Made by a program: the position numbers and the translations under genes. Shown one piece after another: positions 16,916 through 25,276 of a DNA stretch of 64,000 nucleotides. This DNA comes from Martinezella tropici (GTDB lineage Bacteria > Pseudomonadota > Alphaproteobacteria > Rhizobiales > Rhizobiaceae), in contig NZ_QMKK01000054.1 in the NCBI RefSeq assembly GCF_003287875.1, forward strand, positions 496,001 to 560,000, read 5' to 3'. Within the stretch, counting starts at the first letter, position 1; each line of letters begins with the position of its first letter. The notes beneath the pieces were generated by a model. It was given only the letters and a program-made list of their open reading frames with translations. It made no database searches and was not told the origin of the DNA.

Positions 16916-17806
16916 TCAGATCGTCGCGGCGATCCGGCCTATCTCGGCAATTACGGCGTTGCGTTCGTCCGCTGAAATCGAGGGGATCTCGCAATAGGCC
17001 GTCACGATGATCGGCGCGCGCTTCGACGTCCACAGCACCGCAATGTCGTTGGCATTGCCGGCTTTGTCACCGTTCGTACCGGTTTTGTCACCGACCAGCC
17101 AATCCTTCGGGACGCCGGCGCGCAAGCGGGCGTCCCCCGTCTTGTTGGTGATCAGCCATGCGGCAAGCTGCGATCGCGAGGAGGCCGTGAGCACGTCGGT
17201 AAACAGAAGCCGCCGAAGGTTCTCCAGCATCGCGGCCGCCGTCGTCGTGTCGCGCTGGTCGTCCGGCGTGTCGTGGTAGTTCAATGTGGGTTCTGTGCGG
17301 TCAAGGCGCGTGAGATCGTCGCCAAGGCTCCGGCAGAACGCGGTCAGCGCCTTGGGGCCGCCGAAGCTCGCAAGCAGGAGATTTGCAGCCGCATTGTCGC
17401 TGAGCGTGACCGCCGCAGCACAGAGTTCTGCCACCGTCATGCCGTCGCCAACGCGCAATTTGGTTGCTGGCGAGCCGCCGATGATATCGCCTTCCGAGTA
17501 GCGAATGCGCCGGTCGAGCTTCTCTTCGCCTTTGTCAACGCGGGCGAGCACCAGGGCAGCCGCCAGTGCCTTGAAGGTGCTGCACATCAAGATATGTTCG
17601 CCGGCGCGGTGTTCGATGCGCCTGCCGCTCGCCATGTCGAGAATACTCACACAAATACGGCCCGGATGCTTGCTCTCGAGCGCTGCAAGCCGCTCTTCGC
17701 CGGAATGATCCTCCGCGGTGCGTCCAACACCGCTTATCCCCGCCAGAACGGGCAGAGCGAGCAACCCGCCGGCAAGGCTTTGCCGGCGCGACAATAAGAT
17801 CGTCAT
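16916..17806 (-). CDS. bla: class A beta-lactamase
   Basis: A 296-residue serine beta-lactamase. Motifs are S76-T-F-K79 (MCSTFKALAAA), S136-D-N (LSDNAAANLLL), E172-P-T-L-N in the omega loop and K241-T-G-T in VGDKTGTNGDKAG. The N-terminus MTILLSRRQSLAGGLLALPV has an Arg pair before the hydrophobic stretch, so Tat export is possible. Cys75 precedes the nucleophile (Ambler 69), but the position after KTGT is Asn, not Cys, so the KPC-type disulfide is absent. The start at 17806 is chosen for the signal peptide. The gene is first in an operon with the class C gene and divergent from an AmpR-like gene, as for L2/PenA-type inducible enzymes. Confidence 0.92.
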   Translation of the reverse strand: MTILLSRRQSLAGGLLALPVLAGISGVGRTAEDHSGEERLAALESKHPGRICVSILDMASGRRIEHRAGEHILMCSTFKALAAALVLARVDKGEEKLDRRIRYSEGDIIGGSPATKLRVGDGMTVAELCAAAVTLSDNAAANLLLASFGGPKALTAFCRSLGDDLTRLDRTEPTLNYHDTPDDQRDTTTAAAMLENLRRLLFTDVLTASSRSQLAAWLITNKTGDARLRAGVPKDWLVGDKTGTNGDKAGNANDIAVLWTSKRAPIIVTAYCEIPSISADERNAVIAEIGRIAATI

Positions 17807-17976
17807 CTTGTTTCCACTTCGATTGATGTTGAGCAAAGAGGTGCGTCTCAGGCTCCGTGGACGTCATTGGCGCCTTGCAAATCACCTTGCGAGCCGGACT
17901 ATGGCGCCGCTCCCTGCCCTAGACAAACGATCAATTCTGAGCTTAGACATGAGAAAAACTTGGTCTTTGGACACAA
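17807..17976. promoter_or_regulatory. bla-ampR divergent control region
   Basis: This 170-base region between the beta-lactamase operon and the AmpR-like gene should hold overlapping promoters and the regulator site. A candidate operator at 17935-17955 is TTCTGAG-N7-ATGAGAA, an imperfect dyad with TTCT/AGAA ends. AmpR and other LysR proteins bind T-N11-A dyads in this position (family knowledge). The exact site is an inference. Confidence 0.5.
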
Positions 17977-18855
17977 ATGGATATTTCACAGCTGCCGTTG
18001 AACGCGCTCCGTGTTTTCGAAGCTTCGGCGCGGCATTGCAGCTTCACGCGGGCGGGCCTCGAGCTTCGGGTGACGCAGACGGCCATCAGCCATCAGGTCA
18101 AGGCGCTGGAGGATGTGCTTGGGGTGCCCCTTTTCAAGCGCCTGCCGCGCGGGCTTGCCCTGACCGATGAAGGCCATGCGTTGTTGCCGGTATTGACGGA
18201 TGCCTTTCGGCGCATGAGCGCCACGCTCAGCCAGCTGGAGGAGGGGAATTTTGCCGAGATCCTGACGGTCGGCGTCGTCGGCACTTTCGCGATCGGCTGG
18301 CTGTTGCCGCGTCTCGGCCGCTTCAGAGCGCAGCATCCGCATGTCGATCTGCGCCTGAAGACCAACAACAATCGTGCTGACATGGTGCTCGATGGGCTCG
18401 ATTTCTTCCTGCGCTTCGGCGACGGAGCATGGCATGGGACCGAGGCGATCCATCTCATGGATGCGCCGCTCTCCCCGGTCTGTACGCCGAATATTGGCGA
18501 GCGCTTGCGCACACCGACCGATCTTGCCGAGGTCGAGCTGCTCCGATCCTACCGGATCGATGAATGGTCGCTCTGGTTCAGGGCGGCGGGCCTGCCGCCG
18601 CCGCATCTTCGCGGCTGGATGTTCGATTCGTCGTTGACGCTGGTGGAGGCGGCTGCGCGCGGCGTCGGCGTCGCGCTTGTGCCCGTCGCGATGTTCTCTC
18701 ATGACATCGAGGCTGGGCGTATCATGCAGCCGTTCCAGATTACGGCGACGACCGGCAGCTATTGGCTGACGCGGCTGAAATCGCGGGCGGAAACGGCATC
18801 GATGAAGGTGTTTCGCCAGTGGCTGATTGGCGAAATCGAGGAGATGCCGGCATAG
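17977..18855 (+). CDS. ampR: AmpR-like LysR-family regulator
   Basis: A 292-residue LysR-type regulator. The helix-turn-helix is at about residues 8-65 (LNALRVFEASARHCSFTRAG, then VTQTAISHQVKALEDVLGV). The effector domain resembles AmpR/GcvA: VGVVGTFAIGWLLPRLGRF, then DLRLKTNNNRADMVLDGLDF and GVGVALVPVAMFSHDI near the end. It is divergent from two beta-lactamase genes, the classical arrangement in which AmpR responds to cell-wall muropeptides. Family-level identity is firm; the specific AmpR role rests on context. Confidence 0.85.
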   Translation: MDISQLPLNALRVFEASARHCSFTRAGLELRVTQTAISHQVKALEDVLGVPLFKRLPRGLALTDEGHALLPVLTDAFRRMSATLSQLEEGNFAEILTVGVVGTFAIGWLLPRLGRFRAQHPHVDLRLKTNNNRADMVLDGLDFFLRFGDGAWHGTEAIHLMDAPLSPVCTPNIGERLRTPTDLAEVELLRSYRIDEWSLWFRAAGLPPPHLRGWMFDSSLTLVEAAARGVGVALVPVAMFSHDIEAGRIMQPFQITATTGSYWLTRLKSRAETASMKVFRQWLIGEIEEMPA

Positions 18856-18875
18856 GCCGCGTAATTCAATCGACC

Positions 18876-18891
18876 CCAGGTAGATACCTGG
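18876..18891. terminator. short palindrome between convergent genes
   Basis: CCAGGTA-GA-TACCTGG (18876-18891) gives at least a 6-bp stem with a 4-base loop between the ampR-like gene and the chemoreceptor gene. There is no T-run. It is a weak terminator candidate. Confidence 0.3.
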
Positions 18892-18927
18892 AGCCGGTTG
18901 AACCATTGTGTCAGGCCGGGGGCGGCG

Positions 18928-20430
18928 CTAGCTGGCGAGCTTCAATCTCACCGCGCCGGTTCTCGTGCCCGAGCGCACCGTCTTGAACCGGCCGACCAGG
19001 CCGGCAAGTTCATTGCTGATATCGGCGAGGTGGCGCGTCGAGGCATTCGTCTCTTCCATCAGCGCGACATTCTGCTGGGTCATCTGATCCATGTTGCGGA
19101 CGGCGGAGTTGATTTCGCCGATGCCGGCGGCCTGTTCCTGCGCCGAGCGGGCGATGGCACCGACATTCCGGTCGATGGAAGCGACCTGGTTGCCGATCAA
19201 GGCCAGTGCCTCGCCGGTCCGGTTGACCAGCTCGACGCCGCGGCGCACGTCATCCGACGACCTGTCGATCAGATCCTTGATTTGCTTGGCCGCGGATGCC
19301 GAGCGCTGTGCCAGCTCGCGGACTTCCTGCGCCACGACGGCAAAGCCCTTGCCCTGTTCGCCCGCTCTCGCCGCCTCGACGCCGGCATTCAGCGCGAGAA
19401 GATTGGTCTGGAAGGCAATATCGTCGATGACGGAGATGATGTCGGTCATCTTGCGCGACGAGGTCTCGATATCGTCCATGGCGGACACGGCCTGCTGCAC
19501 GACCTCGCGAGAGCGTTCGGCTTCGGAGGCGGATTCCTTGACGATCGCCTGTACCTCGCGCGTCCGCTCGGCGGTCTGTTCGGAAATCGTGGTGATCTGG
19601 TCGATTGCAGCAGCACTTTCCTCCAGTGCGGAAGCCTGCTGCTCCGTGCGTCGCACCATGTTGTCGGCGGCCGATGAGATCGACCCGGCTTCTTCGCGAA
19701 CGCGGGTTACCGAATCCTCGATGCGCTGCATCGCGCTTCCGAGAGATGAAAGAGATTCATTATAGTTGCTTTTCAGAGCTTCGAACTCGGCAGAAAGGGC
19801 TTCGGTGATCTCAGCCGTCAGGTCGCCACTCGCAAGTCCGTTCAGCGCGAGGCCAAGGGCATCAAGCGCTCGCTCCTGCTCCCGTTGCGCGACGGCCCGT
19901 TCGGATTCTGCGCGGTCGCGCTCATCGGCGAGCACCTGCAGATAGACAGAAATGCCGTAGTCCATGTCGAGGAGTGCCGCCTTGACGATCGCCGACAGCC
20001 GCCGTGACAGGGCCTGCTCGTGCTTGCGTTGCATGATGCCCTTGAGCTGCTGCGCGACGATCGAGCGCACCATGCCTTCAAGGATCAGTGCGTAGCCGCC
20101 GATATACCAGCGCGGTTCCAGTCCCAGGCGCGCATGGGTTCTGCCGACGGCCGAGACTGCTTCGACATAATCGGGACCATACTTGCCCGATGCGATGGTC
20201 TTCCAGTGTTCCTGCTGCTTAGATTTCGCATGCGCCACGTGCTGCTGCGACGAGAAGAATTTCGACATCTCGGGGTGTTTGGTGATCTTCCCGTAGAAGA
20301 TATCGAGAGAGCCCTTGACGGCAGATTCGATGGTGGGCTGCAGCTCTGCCAAAGCCTGCCTGGCATCCTGCCCTAGTCCAATAAAGTCGAGCCGATCGTT
20401 CAACTCGTCCATTTTCGATGCGCGTACCAT
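18928..20430 (-). CDS. globin-coupled methyl-accepting chemotaxis protein
   Basis: A 500-residue soluble chemoreceptor that probably senses oxygen through haem. Residues about 10-170 form a sensor globin (protoglobin) domain with the proximal His99 in [18 protein letters not shown], a hallmark of this family. A HAMP-like segment follows ([15 protein letters not shown], about 205), then a long coiled signalling domain with the conserved tip [20 protein letters not shown] and [19 protein letters not shown]. There is no membrane segment. GGAG lies 6 bases before the ATG at 20430. No che genes lie nearby, so it must signal to a remote chemotaxis cluster. Confidence 0.92.
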   Translation of the reverse strand: MVRASKMDELNDRLDFIGLGQDARQALAELQPTIESAVKGSLDIFYGKITKHPEMSKFFSSQQHVAHAKSKQQEHWKTIASGKYGPDYVEAVSAVGRTHARLGLEPRWYIGGYALILEGMVRSIVAQQLKGIMQRKHEQALSRRLSAIVKAALLDMDYGISVYLQVLADERDRAESERAVAQREQERALDALGLALNGLASGDLTAEITEALSAEFEALKSNYNESLSSLGSAMQRIEDSVTRVREEAGSISSAADNMVRRTEQQASALEESAAAIDQITTISEQTAERTREVQAIVKESASEAERSREVVQQAVSAMDDIETSSRKMTDIISVIDDIAFQTNLLALNAGVEAARAGEQGKGFAVVAQEVRELAQRSASAAKQIKDLIDRSSDDVRRGVELVNRTGEALALIGNQVASIDRNVGAIARSAQEQAAGIGEINSAVRNMDQMTQQNVALMEETNASTRHLADISNELAGLVGRFKTVRSGTRTGAVRLKLAS

Positions 20431-20769
20431 AACCTGCTCCAGTAATGAAATTACAAACAGTTAGGGCATGGTCATGGTTAACAAATCATTAGATTTCCCG
20501 TCCATTTTCGCTGCGTGATTGTCGCACTCTATATGGGCAGGTTGCAGTCCGCGCAGGGCTCGCAACATCATTGTCCGACTTGATGGCATCTGCTAAAGGC
20601 TGATCATCACTACCTATCTCACCACGGAGCTATTGGCATGGGGACCTTAAAGTCAGCAGATAGATAAGCCGCAACAGCTTCCTGTTGTTGCGGCGTGCTG
20701 TCGAACTCATTCCAACCGGATCCCTAGTGGCAGACGCCGCCCGATTTCTCTTTCGAGCGGAATTTTCTC
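20431..20769. other. 339-base divergent intergenic region with leader hairpins
   Basis: It lies between the chemoreceptor gene and the Bcr/CflA pump gene. GCCGCAACA (20668-20676) pairs with TGTTGCGGC (20686-20694), about 75 bases before the pump start. A second pairing ATCTGCT/AGCAGAT spans roughly 20586-20660. These could be a structured leader or small RNA, but no T-run follows and I recognise no known riboswitch. Confidence 0.4.
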
Positions 20770-21966
20770 ATGTCTGACATACGCCCGTCATGGGCCTACT
20801 CGCTGCCGGCGGCATTGCTGCTGATGGCGCCTTTCGACATTCTCGCCTCGCTGGCGATGGATATCTACCTTCCCGTCGTTCCAGCGATGCCCGGCATTCT
20901 GAACACGACGCCATCGGTCATTCAGCTCACACTGAGCCTCTATATGATCATGCTTGGTCTTGGGCAGGTCCTGTTCGGTCCGCTTTCGGATCGCATCGGT
21001 CGCCGTCCCGTGCTGCTTGCCGGGGCGATCCTGTTCGCCGGTGCCTCTCTCGGAGCGGCTGGCTCATCGACGGCGACCGCCTTCGTCCTTTGCCGGCTGC
21101 TGCAGGCCATGGGTGCCTCGGCGGCACTGGTTACGACCTTTGCAACCGTCCGGGACGTCTACGGCAACCGGCCGGAACAGGCGGTCATCTATGCCGCGTT
21201 CGGCGCGATACTGTCCTTCGTGCCGGCACTTGGCCCAATAGCAGGCGCGATGATCGCCGATCGGTTCGGATGGCGTGTGATCTTTATGGTGCTGGCGCTT
21301 CTGGCCCTGGCCGCGACGATCAACGCCACGGCAAGGTGGCGTGAGACGCGGCCAGCAGGTTCGAGAGGACCACGCCGTTCCATCCGGCCGATCTTCATAA
21401 GCTTTCCGTTCTGGACCTACACGCTGGCCTTCAGCGCGGGCATGGGCACATTCTTCGTGTTCTTCTCGACTGCGCCGCGCGTACTGATCGGCCGGGCCGG
21501 CTATTCGGAACTCGGCTTCAGCATGGCATTCGCAACCGTCGCAGTCATGATGATCGCTGCGGCGCGCTTCGCCGGATCATTTGTCGAGCGGTGGGGTGTC
21601 GCGGGCTGTGTCGCACGGGGCATGGCACTGCTTCTTATCGGCGCGGCTGGTCTCGCGCTTGGTCAGGTCTACGGCTCGCCGTCTTTCGCGAGTTTCGTGC
21701 TGCCGATGTGGATCATGGCCCTTGGGATCGTCTTCACGTCATCGGTGACGGCGAACGGAGCGCTTGCGGAATTCGGCGATATCGCCGGATCGGCCGTGGC
21801 GTTCTACTTCTGCATCCAGAGCCTGATCGTCAGCATCGGTGGTACGCTGGCGGTGACAGCACTGGGTGGCGACAGTGCATGGCCTTTGGCGGGCTTCTCC
21901 ACGCTCACGGCATTGCTGGTGCTGGCAGCACTGCACGTCTTGCGGCGCCAGGATGCTATAGCCTGA
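20770..21966 (+). CDS. Bcr/CflA-family MFS drug efflux transporter
   Basis: A 398-residue inner-membrane proton antiporter of the major facilitator superfamily (DHA1). It has about twelve hydrophobic segments. The loop 2-3 signature is GPLSDRIGRRPVLL, the segment-1 motif DIYLPVVPAMP is typical of the Bcr/CflA branch, and the segment-5 region GPIAGAMIADRFGWRVIFM is motif C-like. Exported drugs in this family include bicyclomycin, chloramphenicol and sulfonamides; the real substrate is unknown. It stands alone, with a long leader upstream and two hairpins downstream. Confidence 0.87.
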   Translation: MSDIRPSWAYSLPAALLLMAPFDILASLAMDIYLPVVPAMPGILNTTPSVIQLTLSLYMIMLGLGQVLFGPLSDRIGRRPVLLAGAILFAGASLGAAGSSTATAFVLCRLLQAMGASAALVTTFATVRDVYGNRPEQAVIYAAFGAILSFVPALGPIAGAMIADRFGWRVIFMVLALLALAATINATARWRETRPAGSRGPRRSIRPIFISFPFWTYTLAFSAGMGTFFVFFSTAPRVLIGRAGYSELGFSMAFATVAVMMIAAARFAGSFVERWGVAGCVARGMALLLIGAAGLALGQVYGSPSFASFVLPMWIMALGIVFTSSVTANGALAEFGDIAGSAVAFYFCIQSLIVSIGGTLAVTALGGDSAWPLAGFSTLTALLVLAALHVLRRQDAIA

Positions 21967-21973
21967 TCTGCAA

Positions 21974-21998
21974 GCGCCCGCCTTTCGGCGGGCGCGTT
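21974..21998. terminator. terminator after the Bcr/CflA gene
   Basis: GCGCCCGCC (21974-21982), loop TTTC, GGCGGGCGC (21987-21995), followed by GTTT. A perfect 9-bp stem directly after the plus-strand gene. Confidence 0.75.
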
Positions 21999-22006
21999 TG
22001 AAAGTA

Positions 22007-22036
22007 CCGCCCGCGAAAGTCGAATTTCGCGGGCGG
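22007..22036. terminator. second hairpin between convergent genes
   Basis: CCGCCCGCGAAA (22007-22018) pairs perfectly with TTTCGCGGGCGG (22025-22036), with a 6-base loop. On the minus strand it lies 32 bases after the stop of the LLM gene at 22069 and probably ends that transcript. Confidence 0.7.
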
Positions 22037-22068
22037 CCGAGGCCGGTTTATGTGATCTGCATGCCGCC

Positions 22069-23091
22069 TTATCGCCACCCCAATGCCGGAGCGACATGGG
22101 TCAGAATGGATTCAATGACATGGGCGTTGTATTCGACGCCAAGTTGGTTCGGTATGGTCAGGAGCAGGGTATCGGCTGCCGCGATCGCCTCATCTTTCGC
22201 CAATTCCTCGATGAGCACGTCGGGCTCGGCCGCATAGCTGCGTCCGAAGATGGCGCGCGTCTTCTCGTCGATGAAGCCGATCTTGTCGGCGTCCTTGCCG
22301 CTGCTGCCGAAATAGGCACGGTCGAGATCGTTCACCAAAGCGAAGATACTGCGGCTCACCGACACCCGCGGTTCACGCTTGTGTCCTGCCTCTTTCCAAG
22401 CCTCGCGGTAGAGCTTGATCTGGTCGGCCTGCTGAACGTGGAAGGGCAGGCCGCTTTCGTCGTCCTTCAGTGTCGAGCTCTGCAGGTTCATGCCGAGCTT
22501 TGCTGCCCATACGGCCGTAGCATTGGAGCCGGCACCCCACCAGATCCGCTCGCGCAAGCCCTCGGAGTAAGGTTCGAGGCGCAGCAGGCCGGGCGGGTTC
22601 GGGAACATCGGCCGAGGACTGGGCTGTGCGAAGCCTTCGCCGCGCAGGAGGTCGAGCAGCACTTCCGTATGTCTGCGGCCCATGTCGGCGTCGCTTTCGC
22701 CTTCCATCGGCGTATAGCCGAAGTGGCGCCAGCCATCGATCACCTGTTCCGGCGAGCCGCGGCTGATGCCGAGCTGCAGCCGGCCGCCGGCGATGAGATC
22801 GGCAGCGCCCGCATCCTCGGCCATATAGAACGGGTTCTCATAGCGCATGTCGATAACAGCCGTGCCGATTTCGATACGGCTGGTCCTGGCGCCGACGGCC
22901 GCCAATAGGGGGAACGGCGAAGCTAGCTGACGCGCGAAGTGGTGCACGCGAAAATAGGCGCCGTCAGCACCCAATTGTTCAGCCGCCACGGCGAGATCGA
23001 TCGATTGCAGGAGCGTGTCGCCTGCCGATCGTGTCTGCGATTGGGGCGACGGCGTCCAGTGGCCGAATGAAAGGAAACCGATCTTCTTCAT
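22069..23091 (-). CDS. LLM class flavin-dependent oxidoreductase
   Basis: A 340-residue bacterial luciferase-like TIM-barrel protein that uses FMN or F420. The N-terminus MKKIGFLSFGHW, the barrel motif RTSRIEIGTAVIDMRYENPF and AADLIAGGRLQLGISRGSPE are characteristic. The middle insertion with RIWWGAGSNATAVWAAKLGM fits the CE1758-like subgroup. There is no signal peptide. A divergent IalB-like gene lies 365 bases upstream and no pathway neighbours are visible, so the substrate cannot be guessed. Confidence 0.85.
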   Translation of the reverse strand: MKKIGFLSFGHWTPSPQSQTRSAGDTLLQSIDLAVAAEQLGADGAYFRVHHFARQLASPFPLLAAVGARTSRIEIGTAVIDMRYENPFYMAEDAGAADLIAGGRLQLGISRGSPEQVIDGWRHFGYTPMEGESDADMGRRHTEVLLDLLRGEGFAQPSPRPMFPNPPGLLRLEPYSEGLRERIWWGAGSNATAVWAAKLGMNLQSSTLKDDESGLPFHVQQADQIKLYREAWKEAGHKREPRVSVSRSIFALVNDLDRAYFGSSGKDADKIGFIDEKTRAIFGRSYAAEPDVLIEELAKDEAIAAADTLLLTIPNQLGVEYNAHVIESILTHVAPALGWR

Positions 23092-23456
23092 GATGTCATC
23101 CTGCTATATCCGGTTTGCCCGGCTTGATTTTGCATCATCCATGTCCATGCCAGACACAGATGGCGCCCGTCCGAGGCGCTGCTTGCTTGGGTCTTCATGT
23201 CATGGCTCGCAAAAGCCGTAGGTTCAGGGGCTATATGTGCATGGATGCAGCGGGGGAAACAGCACAATCTGTGAACTGATCGTCAACGCCGATAGAGGTT
23301 GCGTTCTTCTCCGCCATCATTTCCTGCGCGTCGCCTAACATGAACAAATTTTAACGAAGACATTAACAATCGAATAACGCACCGCACCGAGACTGCCGCG
23401 CGTGTGAGTGCTTCTCTCGCTTTCAACGTCCTTGAAACAAGAAATGGCAGGAAACT
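23092..23456. other. 365-base divergent intergenic region
   Basis: It carries the promoters for the LLM gene and the IalB-like gene. TTAACGAAGACATTAAC at 23351-23367 resembles a CtrA box but has an 8-base rather than a 7-base spacer. No small gene or RNA was recognised. Confidence 0.4.
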
Positions 23457-23957
23457 ATGTTTGCTAGAAAATTCGCCCCCGCTCTGGTCTTCGTCGCATT
23501 CGGCGCCGGTATTGCGCATGCGGAAGTGCCCGTCCGTATCGATCAATTCGATCATTGGGGCGCATATTCTTATAAATCGGGCGATAGTGTCAGCTGCTAT
23601 GTGTTGTCGAGGCCGGTCTCACAGCAACCCGCCACTGTCGACCATGGCGACAACTTCTTCATCGTCTCGCGCCTGTCTCCGGGCGACAAATTGGTCCCCG
23701 AAGCCGCGATGGGCTATGATCTGAAGGACGGCGCGCAAATGACGGCTGCGGTTGGCGACAAGACCTTTCCGATGTTCACGAAAGACCGGCACGGCTGGGT
23801 GAGGGATGAAACCCAGGAACCTTCGATGATCAGCGCCATGAAAGGCGGCGCGCAATTGGAACTGCAGGCAACGTCCAAACGTGGCACCGCCACGAGCTAT
23901 TCCTACTCATTATCGGGCATTACGGCCGCGTTGAAACGCATAGAAACATGCAGATGA
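23457..23957 (+). CDS. invasion-associated locus B (IalB) family secreted protein
   Basis: A 166-residue periplasmic protein of the IalB family, named from Bartonella but common in free-living rhizobia. The signal peptide is MFARKFAPALVFVAFGAGIA with cleavage after HAHA-like IAHA, before EVPVRIDQFDHWGAYSY. One Cys lies in SVSCYVLSRP and a last one near the C-terminus (RIETCR), likely forming a disulfide. The domain SRLSPGDKLVPEAAMGYDL fits the family. It is a single-gene unit. A role in envelope stress or host contact is possible but not shown here. Confidence 0.8.
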   Translation: MFARKFAPALVFVAFGAGIAHAEVPVRIDQFDHWGAYSYKSGDSVSCYVLSRPVSQQPATVDHGDNFFIVSRLSPGDKLVPEAAMGYDLKDGAQMTAAVGDKTFPMFTKDRHGWVRDETQEPSMISAMKGGAQLELQATSKRGTATSYSYSLSGITAALKRIETCR

Positions 23958-24087
23958 TACTGCGGGCATCCGAGGTGCGGGCGGCGCTCCTATCCCTGGA
24001 AGTTGTATGGCGGAAATGACCCGATGGCGTCTTCCTGTGCGCATGGAAGACGCCAAAGTCCGATATCTCTTGTGAAATCAAAAATCC

Positions 24088-24103
24088 TGATATAAATGAT
24101 ATC
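24088..24103. promoter_or_regulatory. candidate autoregulatory TGATAT operator
   Basis: TGATAT occurs twice as a direct repeat (24088-24093 and 24097-24102), and GATAT-N5-ATATC reads as a dyad over 24089-24103. It lies just upstream of the ArsR-type regulator start at 24129. The same half-site recurs at 25059-25079 and 25250-25260, around the arabinofuranosidase promoter. Confidence 0.5.
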
Positions 24104-24128
24104 CATTGATCGGGGTATTTGGGATTCG

Positions 24129-25055
24129 ATGCAGCGCGGCTTTCTGACAATTTATGCGGGCGAGAACGCCGCGGTCTTCAGGGCACTTTCAGCGCCGGCC
24201 CGCGTCGAAATGCTGAAGCTGCTCTGCACCAAAGGTTCGATGAACGTCAATGAGATTGCTCGGGAACTCGATCTGCCGCAATCCACCGTCGCGACGGCGA
24301 TCATGATCCTGGAGGAGGCTGGTCTCGTCGAGACCAAGGCTGCGAAAGCGCGCAAGGGCTACCAGAAGATCTGCACCGCGCTTTACGACGAAATCCTGCT
24401 GAGCTTCGAGGATCAGGCCTTCAAGCACGATGAGGACGTGATCGAGGTCGCCATGCCGATCGGTCTCTACACGAGCTGCGAAACGCATGCACCTTGCGGC
24501 CTTTGCTCGACCGAAGGTGTGATCGGCCTCCTCGACGTTCCGGATTATTTCCTCGATCCGCAGCGCATGCAGGCCGGTCTTCTCTGGTTCGGCCGCGGCC
24601 ATGTCGAATATAAATTTCCGAACAATGCCAAGATCTTGAACCGGAATGTCAATGCCATCGAATTCTCGATGGAGCTGTCGTCCGAAGTGCCGGGCACCAA
24701 TCCGGACTGGCCGTCGGACATCACCATCTGGGTCAACGGCGTCGCTGTCGGCACATGGACATCCCCTGGTGACTACGGCGACAAGCGCGGAGCCTTCACA
24801 CCGGGTTGGTGGAAGCTGGAAGGCTCTCAGTACGGCAAGCTTAAGACCTGGCGGATCTCCAAGAAGGGCACGTTCATCGACGGGGTTGCCGTATCCGATG
24901 TGACCATCGACGATCTCGCCATCAGCCAGCATTCTTCGATCCGGCTGCGCATCGGCATTGCCGACGACGCACGCAATACGGGCGGCGTCAACATTTTCGG
25001 TCGCGGCTTCGGCAATTACGGCCGAGACATTTTGATGCGGGTCGATCTGGCATAG
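24129..25055 (+). CDS. ArsR-type regulator with large C-terminal domain, probable control of arabinoside use
   Basis: A 308-residue protein. Residues about 10-90 are a winged helix-turn-helix (FRALSAPARVEMLKLLCTKG, then LDLPQSTVATAIMILEEAGL). The remaining 200 residues are beta-rich, with FPNNAKILNRNVNAIEFSME, TIWVNGVAVGTWTSPGDYGD and SIRLRIGIADDARNTGG, suggesting a jelly-roll ligand domain. A Cys triad (C117, C123, C126 in SCETHAPCGLCS) may bind metal. Plain ArsR repressors are about 100 residues, so this is an enlarged form. The ATG at 24129 is preferred to one at 24096, which lies inside the putative operator. It precedes the GH51 gene and its importer, so arabinose or arabinosides are likely effectors. 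Confidence 0.75.
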   Translation: MQRGFLTIYAGENAAVFRALSAPARVEMLKLLCTKGSMNVNEIARELDLPQSTVATAIMILEEAGLVETKAAKARKGYQKICTALYDEILLSFEDQAFKHDEDVIEVAMPIGLYTSCETHAPCGLCSTEGVIGLLDVPDYFLDPQRMQAGLLWFGRGHVEYKFPNNAKILNRNVNAIEFSMELSSEVPGTNPDWPSDITIWVNGVAVGTWTSPGDYGDKRGAFTPGWWKLEGSQYGKLKTWRISKKGTFIDGVAVSDVTIDDLAISQHSSIRLRIGIADDARNTGGVNIFGRGFGNYGRDILMRVDLA

Positions 25056-25058
25056 ATT

Positions 25059-25079
25059 TATATCATATTTTTTGATATA
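25059..25079. promoter_or_regulatory. TATATCA-N7-TGATATA palindrome
   Basis: A perfect 7-bp inverted repeat (25059-25065 and 25073-25079) with a T-rich spacer, directly after the regulator stop codon and upstream of the arabinofuranosidase gene. It is a likely operator for the ArsR-type regulator; it could also act as a weak transcription end. Confidence 0.5.
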
Positions 25080-25249
25080 TAGCATATGATCGAGATAAAT
25101 TTCCAATAAGTCGTATTTTTAATAACCATCTGTTTTTTCAGCGTATTTTCCACCTGGAAATCGTTATCATTGCGATCCTCAGGCTTTTTCCGCTGTGGAA
25201 GCGTTGACGGCCTTCCAAAAGTGTATCAAGATCAAGGTATAAGAACGAA

Positions 25250-25260
25250 ATATCTGATAT
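25250..25260. promoter_or_regulatory. ATATCTGATAT palindrome before the GH51 gene
   Basis: ATATC-T-GATAT is a perfect palindrome ending 16 bases before the GTG start at 25277. It carries the same half-site as 24088 and 25059 and could block transcription start or early elongation when bound by the regulator. Confidence 0.5.
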
Positions 25261-25276
25261 ATATGGGAGGAAGGCC

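Noticed and set aside
16916-17806. Possible carbapenemase-type class A enzyme because of Cys before the nucleophile
   Set aside because: The partner Cys after KTGT is missing (Asn there), and Cys69 alone is common in many class A enzymes.
23351-23367. CtrA-box-like TTAA-N8-TTAAC
   Set aside because: The CtrA consensus needs a 7-base spacer; here it is 8, and the gene (IalB-like) is not a typical target.
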